From the NCBI GenBank assembly GCA_964480195.1, contig CAYZOJ010000013.1:1-32023 (forward strand): 32,023 nt of DNA, in the 5' to 3' direction. Positions within the stretch are counted from its first letter, which is position 1; the number at the start of each line of letters is the position of its first letter. This document shows positions 25,987-32,023 of this stretch, piece after piece. The notes below the pieces were generated by a model that did no database searches, was not told the origin of the DNA, and saw nothing but the letters and a program-made list of their open reading frames with translations. This DNA comes from Stercoripulliclostridium_A sp964480195 (GTDB taxonomy: Bacteria > Bacillota > Clostridia > Christensenellales > DTU072). The position numbers were made by a program, and so were the translations under genes.

Positions 25987-26685
25987 TTATTTGCGATAAA
26001 CTATCCTTCTGCAATGCGGACACTCTGCTATATCTCCGCTGTTTTGAAGTTTGGCACCGACTTCGGTATCTATCTCCATTCCGCATCCCGCACAGTGACC
26101 GTTATTGAACTCGACGACTATAGGAAGTTTTATCTTAGCCTGCCTTACGCGCATATAGATTTCGTAATCCTTGGGATCGAGTTTCTTTTTGAGTTCCTGT
26201 ATCTTGGCGCCGTTGGGAGCTATCGTCTTTAATATCTCCTCACGTTTTGCGTTACGCGCGTCCATTGCAATCTTGGCTTCGTTAAGGAGTTTGACATACT
26301 TACCATGCAAAATCTTTGCTTCCTTGGATATGTCGGTAAGGCGTTGGAAATACTTTTTGATTTCCTTTTCTATGGCATTAAGCTCGTCTTGCAAACGATT
26401 GATGTTTTCGTCGAGTTTATCGCTTTGCTCCAACGTTTTTGCTCCCGAAATCGGAGTTGTTTTGGACTTTTCTACATATGCGTTAAGCGTTGTTTCCAGC
26501 CTTTCGACCTCTTTGTAGATTGCGCCGGCTTCTTTGTCAAGACGGACGAGTTGTTCGCTTGTTGCATTGATTTTGTTGCGCAAATCGACGTATTTACGAT
26601 TTTCCGCACTGTTTACGTACTCGCGATCGGCTTTATAAATAACCAAATCTTCCGCTTGGTACTCTAAAATTTTTTCAATATCCAT
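25987..26685 (-). CDS. Coiled-coil protein with C-terminal C4 zinc ribbon
   Basis: In this 232-residue protein about residues 20-150 are long charged helices with heptad-like spacing (coiled coil), followed by a C-terminal zinc ribbon with C198/C201 and C222/C225. The architecture matches the HP0958/CT398-like family (C4-type zinc ribbon, zf-RING_7), thought to bind RNA or protein partners; the function in Firmicutes is unsettled. AGGAGG lies before the start at 26685. It follows the Nif3-family gene by 9 nt; trmK, Nif3-like and zinc-ribbon genes often follow rpoD in Firmicutes. Confidence 0.88.
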   Translation of the reverse strand: MDIEKILEYQAEDLVIYKADREYVNSAENRKYVDLRNKINATSEQLVRLDKEAGAIYKEVERLETTLNAYVEKSKTTPISGAKTLEQSDKLDENINRLQDELNAIEKEIKKYFQRLTDISKEAKILHGKYVKLLNEAKIAMDARNAKREEILKTIAPNGAKIQELKKKLDPKDYEIYMRVRQAKIKLPIVVEFNNGHCAGCGMEIDTEVGAKLQNSGDIAECPHCRRIVYRK

Positions 26686-26694
26686 AGTGCCCTC

Positions 26695-27468
26695 CTAATT
26701 TACGGGGTTTGTACTTGTTTCCGCGACATACGCGCAGTCGATATTATGTTGACTCAATACGCTTTTTATCAAATCGCAAAAAGGTTTTTCGCTATCATAA
26801 TGTCCGAACGATATTATAGCATAGCCGAGGTCTTTTGCCAACCTAATAACGTTATATTTATATTCAGAGCTTATAAACACGTCCGCGCCCGCGTCTTTGA
26901 CGCTTAACAGCAGGCTTTCGGATCCGCCTCCCGCTCCGTTGACGACAGCCACTCTTTTTATTTTCGCATTCGGCGCGCCGACGTAATATACGTGCTTATC
27001 CGAAAAGACATGGCTTACCTTTAAGGATAAAGCCTCTAAATCAACGGGGTCTGTCAAATTACCGATACGTGCGCCCGACGGCTCGTCCCCGAGCGTTACT
27101 ATATCGGTAAGTCCGAGTTTTTTTGCAACGGTATCGTTAAGTCCGCCAAAAGTAAAATCGACCGTCGTGTGTGCGCTGTAAATTGCAACATCGTGTTTAA
27201 TCGCAAGCGCAAGAGCCCTATGTTTAGGGAGATTCCAATCTATTTTTTTGATTGCGTTAAACACGCTCGGGTGGTGTTCGATTATCATATTACAACCGCG
27301 TTTTACGGCTTCTTCGACGATTTCGGGAGAATTGTCGAGTGTAATCAATATACCGCGAACTTCGAGATTCGGGTTCCCGAACAATAGTCCCGAGTTGTCG
27401 TAATCGGCTTGTATCGACAACGGGGCAAAATCTTCGATAACCTTGACGACGTCTTTTACGGTTAACAT
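26695..27468 (-). CDS. Nif3-like dinuclear metal centre protein
   Basis: This Nif3/YqfO family protein has metal-ligand positions visible as IEHHP (H65, H66), YSAHTTVDF (H100, D104) and FGHYDSEK (H223, E227). The 257 residues are the short form, without the PII-like insert that lengthens Bacillus YqfO to about 370. It is often labelled GTP cyclohydrolase I type 2, but the activity is not established for the family. It overlaps trmK by 7 nt, the same order as yqfN-yqfO after the sigma factor gene in Bacillus. Confidence 0.92.
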   Translation of the reverse strand: MLTVKDVVKVIEDFAPLSIQADYDNSGLLFGNPNLEVRGILITLDNSPEIVEEAVKRGCNMIIEHHPSVFNAIKKIDWNLPKHRALALAIKHDVAIYSAHTTVDFTFGGLNDTVAKKLGLTDIVTLGDEPSGARIGNLTDPVDLEALSLKVSHVFSDKHVYYVGAPNAKIKRVAVVNGAGGGSESLLLSVKDAGADVFISSEYKYNVIRLAKDLGYAIISFGHYDSEKPFCDLIKSVLSQHNIDCAYVAETSTNPVN

Positions 27469-28106
27469 AATAAGTCCTTGACCTCCTGATACTCGTCTAT
27501 CATTCCTTTAGACTTAATTTCGTGTTCGCCGAACCTTGCGTCGAGTGCAACTTTTCGCGAAAACAGCATATCGTTATAATCTTGCGTAGGCGGATAATTC
27601 ATACCGAAACGCAAATTCTTTTTGTCGTAAGGCTTGTATTCCGCACATCTTTCGCCTACGATTATGGGATAAAACTTGCCTCCGCTTTTTACCACATAGT
27701 CCTTAACGGCGGTGTATCCCATACCGTTTAACGCGATACGAGCTTTATCCGCATTCTGGTGCGGACAAAGTACGAATCTCTTAACTTCACATTCGCAGTT
27801 AGCCAAAATTTCGGCGATTTCGTATCCGCCGACGCCGGCTATAACTGCGGTATCCACGCTTTCTCTTATCGGCAAAAAGCCGTCGCCGACGCGACAGCTT
27901 ACTTGATCGCTTACTCCGCATACGTCAGCGAGCTTGGAAGTCTTTGCAAGACTCTCGCTACTTATGTCTACGGCGATTATATGCTTTGCGAATCCTCCGA
28001 GTACCGCGGACACGGCAAGCTTGCCGTGATCGCATCCGATGTCGGCAAACGTGTCTCCTTGTATTTCACTCAATAGGCATTGAAGCCTTTTATCCAGCTT
28101 AATCAC
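27462..28106 (-). CDS. trmK: tRNA (adenine(22)-N(1))-methyltransferase TrmK
   Basis: This SAM-dependent methyltransferase modifies A22 of certain tRNAs. The 214 residues have SAM motif I DIGCDHGKL (22-30), acidic motif II AVDISSESL and the family AGVGG (90-94). The C-terminal helical part is typical of TrmK. Translation most likely starts at a GTG whose G is the last base of the rpoD stop (TAGTG, 1-nt overlap), indicating translational coupling. The position between rpoD and the Nif3-family gene supports the identification. Confidence 0.92.
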   Translation of the reverse strand: MIKLDKRLQCLLSEIQGDTFADIGCDHGKLAVSAVLGGFAKHIIAVDISSESLAKTSKLADVCGVSDQVSCRVGDGFLPIRESVDTAVIAGVGGYEIAEILANCECEVKRFVLCPHQNADKARIALNGMGYTAVKDYVVKSGGKFYPIIVGERCAEYKPYDKKNLRFGMNYPPTQDYNDMLFSRKVALDARFGEHEIKSKGMIDEYQEVKDLLC

Positions 28107-29173
28107 TATTTATCCAAATATTCGCGCAACTTCTTGGTCTTGTTCGGGTGCTTCAATCTACGTAACGCCTTGGCTTCTATCTGACGTATTCTCTCACGAG
28201 TTACGTTGAAGACCTTGCCGACTTCTTCGAGAGTACGCGGGCGATTGTCGCGCAGACCGTAACGCAATATCAATACCATCGCTTCGCGCGGTGCAAGCGT
28301 TCCCAAAATTTCGTTCACTTGCTCTTTGAGCATATTCGCTTCGGCGGCGTCGACCGGCGCAACGGCTTTATCGTCAACTACGAAATCACCGAGGTGACTA
28401 TCCTCTTCTTCACCTATCGGCGACTCGAGAGAAACGGGGTCTTGCGCTATTTTTTGTATTTCCATTACACGAGCTTCGGATATGCCCATAGCTTCCGCGA
28501 TTTCGGCAGAAGTAGGTTCTCTGCCGTATTGTTGCAGGAGCGAACGAGATACTTTGACGAGCTTGTTGATAGTTTCGACCATGTGTACGGGGATACGTAT
28601 CGTTCTTGCCTGATCCGCTATCGAACGGGTTATCGCCTGACGTATCCACCAAGTTGCGTACGTCGAAAACTTAAATCCCTTGGTATAATCGAATTTTTCG
28701 ACAGCCTTCATCAAGCCGAGGTTGCCTTCCTGAATCAAATCCAAAAACGCCATTCCCCTGCCTACATAACGCTTTGCAATACTTACGACAAGCCTTAAGT
28801 TGGCGTTTATGAGCTTCTCTTTTGCCTCGGCACTGCCTTCAGACATTTCTTTGGCAAGACGAAGTTCCTCTTCGCCCGAAAGTAGCGGTACTCTGCCGAT
28901 GTCTTTAAGATACATTTTTACGGAGTCGTCGATATTGACTTCGTTCATTATCTTTTGGAGCAGTTGATCGTTCTTCGTGGCGGATTGCTCTACGACGGAT
29001 ATGCCCGCATTTTCGAGTTCTTTATAAAGATCCTCTATGCTTTGCGGTTCCAAATCCAACTTCTCGACCTTATTCAAAAGGTCTTCTTCGTTTACGCTCT
29101 TAACGTCTTTTTCTTTGTAATAGTCTACTACTCTTTGTATTTCGGCTTTTACTTTTGCTTCGTTATCGGGCAT
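28106..29173 (-). CDS. rpoD: Primary RNA polymerase sigma factor (RpoD/SigA)
   Basis: This is the housekeeping sigma factor, 355 residues, short as in Firmicutes. The N-terminal 70 residues look like a reduced region 1.1. Region 1.2 is DDSVKMYLKDIGRVPLLSGEEE. Region 2, with the -10 recognition helix, spans LINANLRLVVSIAKRYVGRG to KFSTYATWWIRQAITR. Region 3 follows, and region 4.2 is TLEEVGKVFNVTRERIRQIE. AGGAGG lies 6 nt before the ATG. It follows dnaG by 21 nt. The promoters found in this window, TTTACA- or TTGACA-like with TATAAT-like -10s, fit this sigma type. Confidence 0.98.
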   Translation of the reverse strand: MPDNEAKVKAEIQRVVDYYKEKDVKSVNEEDLLNKVEKLDLEPQSIEDLYKELENAGISVVEQSATKNDQLLQKIMNEVNIDDSVKMYLKDIGRVPLLSGEEELRLAKEMSEGSAEAKEKLINANLRLVVSIAKRYVGRGMAFLDLIQEGNLGLMKAVEKFDYTKGFKFSTYATWWIRQAITRSIADQARTIRIPVHMVETINKLVKVSRSLLQQYGREPTSAEIAEAMGISEARVMEIQKIAQDPVSLESPIGEEEDSHLGDFVVDDKAVAPVDAAEANMLKEQVNEILGTLAPREAMVLILRYGLRDNRPRTLEEVGKVFNVTRERIRQIEAKALRRLKHPNKTKKLREYLDK

Positions 29174-29194
29174 TTTATCCTCCTGTAATACAAG

Positions 29195-30931
29195 TTACTT
29201 CTTATTGATTAACGACAAAAGTCGTTGGCTTAGTATTTCTTTTTGCTCGCCTTCCGCGGTTTTTAACGCCTCGACCAGACGTATCCTTTCGGCTTCCCTC
29301 TCCGACTTTTCAAGCCTTTCTATGCACGCGCGATAAAACTCGCCCTGCTTATCGACGGAAATTTTGTCGAGAGATGTTATGAGCTCGGTGATTTCTGCTT
29401 CTCCGCCCTCGACGAGATCGAATAAATCGCCTTTGCGCGGAGGGTGGTCTTTTAACTCTACACGCTCTTTGAGGTACTTAAACACCGCTTTATGGATATC
29501 CGAAGTAAAATATTCCTCTTTGAGGTCTTCGAGCAAAACGTATTCTTTGAGCTCTATCGCCGATGCCAATATAAAACGACATACGTTGATGTTTGCGTCG
29601 GTTTCAGGTGCTTTTCTGTTGCGTGCGCCGACGTCCAAAACCGCTTCTTCGGGCGCAACCGCGCTTGCTGATGTTAACAGACTGTCGGTGCTGAGCCCGC
29701 TGAGTTCCGAAACCAACTTGGAATATGTTTCTTTTGATATTGCGTCCATACTCGCAAGCACCGGGATCGTCGAACGTGCAAATTTTTCGCGCCCTTCCAT
29801 GGTTTCGAGGTTTTGCTTGGAAGCGAGCGTCCTTATCTTAAATTCGTTGAGTGGCAGTGCCGCCGACATCAATTTTTTGAAGCCGTCGACACCGAGTTTT
29901 TTGACGGTATCGTCGGGGTCCATGCCGTCGGGCAACGACATTACTTTAACTTCAAGACCCTCTGCGACAAGTAAATCGAGCGAACGCCACGTCGCGTTTT
30001 GACCTGCGGCGTCGCCGTCGTAACAGACGTAAACCAACGGCACATATTTGTGCATTTCTTTGCATTGCTCGGGCGTAAGCGCCGTACCCATGGACGCGAC
30101 TACGTTGTGTATACCGCCTTGATAAAGGCTGATGACGTCCATATATCCCTCTGTGAGGACTATCGACGAGTGCTTTTCTTCCGCCTGCGTCTTTTTGAAA
30201 AGATTTATGTTGTAAAGATTCTTGCGTTTATCGAACAGAGGCGTGCCCTTGGTATTGCGGTACTTGGGTTTTACGTCCTTTTCAAGCGTGCGTCCGCCGA
30301 AGCCCACGACCTGCCCTTTTGCGTTGATTATCGGAACTATCATACGCTTAGCCAGTGGGTCGTATCCGTCTTCGTTGACAAGACCTGCGGTAATCATCGT
30401 TTCTTTGGCAAAACCTTCTTTGGAGAGTGCGTTGATAAGTCCGTAACCGTCCGGGGCATAGCCGAGTCCGAATATAACTTGCGTTTCGCGTTTGAGTCCG
30501 CGTCTGTCCATATATGCAATTACAGGAGTTGCGGATTTGAGTTTCAAACACGAATAATAATACCTCGCGGCAGCACGATTGACCGCAACAAGCTTATCGA
30601 ACTTCTGCTTACGCTCGCGGAATGCGGGATCGTCGTTTTCGGGCACTTCCATATGAGCTTCTTTGGCAAGCCACTCAACGGCATCCGCATAGGTCATACG
30701 CTCGTGCTCCATAAGAAAAGTTATTACGTTACCGCTCTTATGGCAACCGTAACAATAGTAGTACTGTTCTTCGGGATTTATTACAAAAGACGGGGTTTTC
30801 TCGTTATGGAAAGGACAGCATGCCCAGTACTTATTGCCACGACGCTGTATGTACATAAATTTGCTCAGAATAGAAACAATATCCGACTTGGATTTAAGTT
30901 CTTCGAGCCACCTTTCCGGGAACCGTGGCAT
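29195..30931 (-). CDS. dnaG: DNA primase
   Basis: DnaG makes RNA primers at the replication fork. The 578 residues have the N-terminal CHC2 zinc finger with ligands C39, H42, C60 and C63 (CCPFHNEKTPSF, YYYCYGCHKSGN). The catalytic core contains the TOPRIM motifs VLTEGYMDVISLYQ and VYVCYDGDAAGQNA. A helical C-terminal domain for DnaB contact occupies about the last 130 residues. The start at 30931 is chosen because AGGAGA lies 9 nt upstream and the sequence begins with the family-typical MPRFPERWLEELKSKSDIV; a longer reading would need a TTG. Confidence 0.97.
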   Translation of the reverse strand: MPRFPERWLEELKSKSDIVSILSKFMYIQRRGNKYWACCPFHNEKTPSFVINPEEQYYYCYGCHKSGNVITFLMEHERMTYADAVEWLAKEAHMEVPENDDPAFRERKQKFDKLVAVNRAAARYYYSCLKLKSATPVIAYMDRRGLKRETQVIFGLGYAPDGYGLINALSKEGFAKETMITAGLVNEDGYDPLAKRMIVPIINAKGQVVGFGGRTLEKDVKPKYRNTKGTPLFDKRKNLYNINLFKKTQAEEKHSSIVLTEGYMDVISLYQGGIHNVVASMGTALTPEQCKEMHKYVPLVYVCYDGDAAGQNATWRSLDLLVAEGLEVKVMSLPDGMDPDDTVKKLGVDGFKKLMSAALPLNEFKIRTLASKQNLETMEGREKFARSTIPVLASMDAISKETYSKLVSELSGLSTDSLLTSASAVAPEEAVLDVGARNRKAPETDANINVCRFILASAIELKEYVLLEDLKEEYFTSDIHKAVFKYLKERVELKDHPPRKGDLFDLVEGGEAEITELITSLDKISVDKQGEFYRACIERLEKSEREAERIRLVEALKTAEGEQKEILSQRLLSLINKK

Positions 30932-31000
30932 AACTAAACATCTCCTTTCTAACAAGAGTATTTACGACTTTGCAAACAAAAAGTCCTTATATATAATATT

Positions 31001-31345
31001 TTAGTATTTTATTTTATGTTTATACTCTTCTAATAAATCGTTGTAAAGCGACGCCAGTTCCAAAACATATTTTTCGCGCCCCTCTTCGTCAAGAACCGCA
31101 AGCACCTCTCTGTCAGCCATCCGCCCTACCGCATCGGTAACCGGAACCTCTGCAGTCTGCACGCTTTTTACATATTCGTAACACCTAAAAAGGTCCTCGG
31201 GCGTCAACAGCTTGTCGCCTATAAAAACGACCTTCCCTTCGCAATTTATCGACTTTAATTTGTTTATCGAAGAGTAATCTCCCGTGGCAACCCGAGCGCG
31301 GGCTTGTCTTATGATATCGTATCTTTTTGCGTTTACGGACTTCAT
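31001..31345 (-). CDS. Hypothetical 114-residue protein upstream of dnaG
   Basis: I do not recognise this protein. It is small, soluble-looking and mixed-charge, without membrane segment, signal peptide or cysteine pairs (one Cys only). The first 30 residues are basic (KRYDIIRQARARV); the last 25 are predicted helical (VLELASLYNDLLEEYKHKI). It has a good ribosome site (AGGAGAATGTAAAATG) and a promoter (31387-31414), both supporting a real gene. It is 69 nt upstream of dnaG on the same strand and diverges from rpsU, so it may lead the dnaG-rpoD transcript. The composition is like that of its neighbours. Confidence 0.75.
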   Translation of the reverse strand: MKSVNAKRYDIIRQARARVATGDYSSINKLKSINCEGKVVFIGDKLLTPEDLFRCYEYVKSVQTAEVPVTDAVGRMADREVLAVLDEEGREKYVLELASLYNDLLEEYKHKIKY

Positions 31346-31386
31346 TTTACATTCTCCTATATAATCTACCTTTTTACGGCAAAATA

Positions 31387-31414
31387 ATTATACTACAATG
31401 TATACGTGTGTCGA
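31387..31414 (-). promoter_or_regulatory. Promoter for the 114-residue gene (and possibly dnaG-rpoD)
   Basis: On the minus strand TCGACA (31409-31414) and TATAAT (31387-31392) are 16 bp apart. The -35 overlaps a perfect 12-bp palindrome GTCGACGTCGAC (31410-31421), which could be an operator. Confidence 0.65.
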
Positions 31415-31460
31415 CGTCGACGACAAAATGCGACAAAAATTCCAGTTACTCGACATAAAA
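31410..31460. repeat. Palindrome plus phased CGACA repeats between the divergent promoters
   Basis: The palindrome GTCGACGTCGAC (31410-31421) is followed by CGACAAAA at 31421 and 31431 and by CGACATAAAA at 31451. The starts are 10 and 20 bp apart, i.e. on the same DNA face. They lie between the minus-strand promoter of the 114-residue gene and the rpsU promoter (-35 at 31498). Confidence 0.55.
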
Positions 31461-31497
31461 AGTTCTGTTGAATTTTTAATAATGCTTGGATTTATCG

Positions 31498-31527
31498 TTG
31501 ACAAAACAATCGCCGATGATGTATTAT
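31498..31527 (+). promoter_or_regulatory. rpsU promoter
   Basis: A consensus TTGACA (31498-31503) and TATTAT (31522-31527) are 18 bp apart, with TG just before the -10. The predicted leader is about 30 nt and contains GGAGGTG before the rpsU start. Confidence 0.82.
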
Positions 31528-31560
31528 ATTAGCGATAAAAAACCGAAGGAGGTGAATATA

Positions 31561-31737
31561 ATGTCAACCGTTATCGTAAAAGAGAATGAAACCCTCGATT
31601 CCGCTATCCGTAGATGGAAGAAGAAATGCGCCAACGACGGTATTATCGGAGACCTCCGTCGCAAGGAAGCTTACGAGAAACCTAGCGTTCGCCGTAAAAA
31701 GAAAGCGGAAGCTGCTCGCAAGAGAATGTATAAGTAG
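31561..31737 (+). CDS. rpsU: 30S ribosomal protein S21
   Basis: This small basic protein of the 30S subunit is 58 residues, the usual length. The family signature is ENETLDSAIRRWKKKC, followed by a strongly basic C-terminus (KPSVRRKKKAEAARKRMYK). The start at 31561 is fixed by GGAGGTG 7-8 nt upstream. In the classical macromolecular-synthesis operon rpsU precedes dnaG-rpoD on the same strand; here it is adjacent but divergent, with its own promoter and terminator, so it is uncoupled from dnaG. Confidence 0.97.
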   Translation: MSTVIVKENETLDSAIRRWKKKCANDGIIGDLRRKEAYEKPSVRRKKKAEAARKRMYK

Positions 31738-31740
31738 GCA

Positions 31741-31868
31741 CATAAAACCCGAAAAATAGGCATTTAACTTGAAGTAAGAATATAAGCTGTTCGACGCTCG
31801 GACAGCTTTTTTCTTTGTATAAACAGATATAGCGGTTGCCTATTTTTTAGTATTTTTCGGGTTTTATG
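31741..31868. repeat. Long imperfect inverted repeat flanking the rpsU terminator
   Basis: The left arm, 31741-31762 (22 nt), starts 4 nt after the rpsU stop. Its reverse complement occurs at 31837-31868, split by a 10-nt insertion at 31848-31857 (TAGTATTTTT), itself a near copy of adjacent sequence. The arms enclose the rpsU terminator. This could be an extended 3' hairpin in the rpsU transcript or the end of a small non-autonomous element. Confidence 0.7.
31785..31815 (+). terminator. Rho-independent terminator of rpsU
   Basis: AGCTGTTCGA pairs with TCGGACAGCT (one G-T pair) around a 3-nt loop, followed by a T tract (31807-31812). Confidence 0.88.
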
Positions 31869-31876
31869 GTATACAC

Positions 31877-32020
31877 GCTCTCTGCGGGCTCTTCAGCCCT
31901 CTAATGCGAAATAAAGGGCTTGTTAAGCCCTTACGGGCGCCCAAATCTCCGCCCGCATACGCCTGTATTGCTTCCGCTCCGATTTTTTCGCATTATAGGA
32001 CTAAATATCCCACCGAGAGC
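31877..32020. repeat. Nested inverted-repeat block, possible structured RNA or repeat element
   Basis: No gene is seen in 31869-32023. Five complementary pairs nest without crossing: GCTCTC (31877-31882) with GAGAGC (32015-32020); GGGCT/AGCCC (31886-31899); TAATGCGAAA (31902-31911) with TTTCGCATTA (31986-31995); inside it AAGGGCTT/AAGCCCTT (31914-31932) and CGGGCG/CGCCCG (31934-31955). The arrangement fits a multi-branched RNA or a palindromic repeat unit. The block reaches the window edge and may continue. Confidence 0.5.
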
Positions 32021-32023
32021 TAC

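Noticed and set aside
29999..30937. 312-residue plus-strand frame opposite dnaG
   Set aside because: Antisense shadow; dnaG on the minus strand has complete zinc and TOPRIM motifs.
1..32023. CRISPR arrays, transposases, integrases or phage genes
   Set aside because: No regularly spaced direct repeats and no recognisable recombinase or phage protein were seen in any frame.

Overview
The window looks like a scaffold of a low-to-moderate GC Gram-positive bacterium, most likely an uncultured member of the Clostridia (Firmicutes). This rests on strong AGGAGG-type ribosome sites, extended -10 promoters, a GGGtGRT/NifU-like gene pair, HemZ, DapL, a short primary sigma factor, a PfoR-type EIIC and a DegV protein. 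I cannot place it more finely. Two runs of exactly 100 N (5533-5632 and 14936-15035) fall inside conserved genes and look like scaffold-gap placeholders, as in a short-read or metagenome assembly.

Layout. (1) 1-65 is the 3' part of a tRNA-Leu(GAG) with its terminator. (2) 209-4525, minus strand: rpsO, pnp, a NifU-like protein and the GGGtGRT protein, from an extended -10 promoter upstream of rpsO. (3) 4549-7779, minus: thyA, folA, a metallo-beta-lactamase-fold hydrolase and hemZ, tightly overlapped. (4) 7885-12726, plus: a 1280-residue SF1 helicase with a C-terminal Vsr-like nuclease, then a DegV protein. This is the only accessory-looking block. (5) 12812-22539, minus: lacZ, a patatin-like hydrolase, a PTS EIIC-like permease, polA, coaE and a Y-family polymerase, from a promoter upstream of lacZ. 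(6) 22679-31414, minus: an unrecognised 114-residue protein, dnaG, rpoD, trmK, a Nif3-family protein, a coiled-coil zinc-ribbon protein, dapF, dapL and purA, ending at a strong terminator. (7) 31498 to the end, plus: rpsU from its own promoter, diverging from block 6, followed by 286 nt of nested inverted repeats reaching the window edge.

Most genes are housekeeping: translation and RNA turnover (rpsO, pnp, rpsU, trmK), replication and repair (dnaG, polA, the Y-family polymerase), transcription (rpoD), thymidylate and folate, CoA, purine, and lysine/diaminopimelate synthesis. Blocks 6 and 7 are a rearranged macromolecular-synthesis locus: rpsU is still next to dnaG-rpoD but points the other way. 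The best candidates for under-described biology are the helicase-nuclease, the GGGtGRT/NifU-like pair with atypical cysteines, a hairpin that encloses the dapF ribosome site, and the structured repeats plus helically phased CGACA repeats around rpsU.
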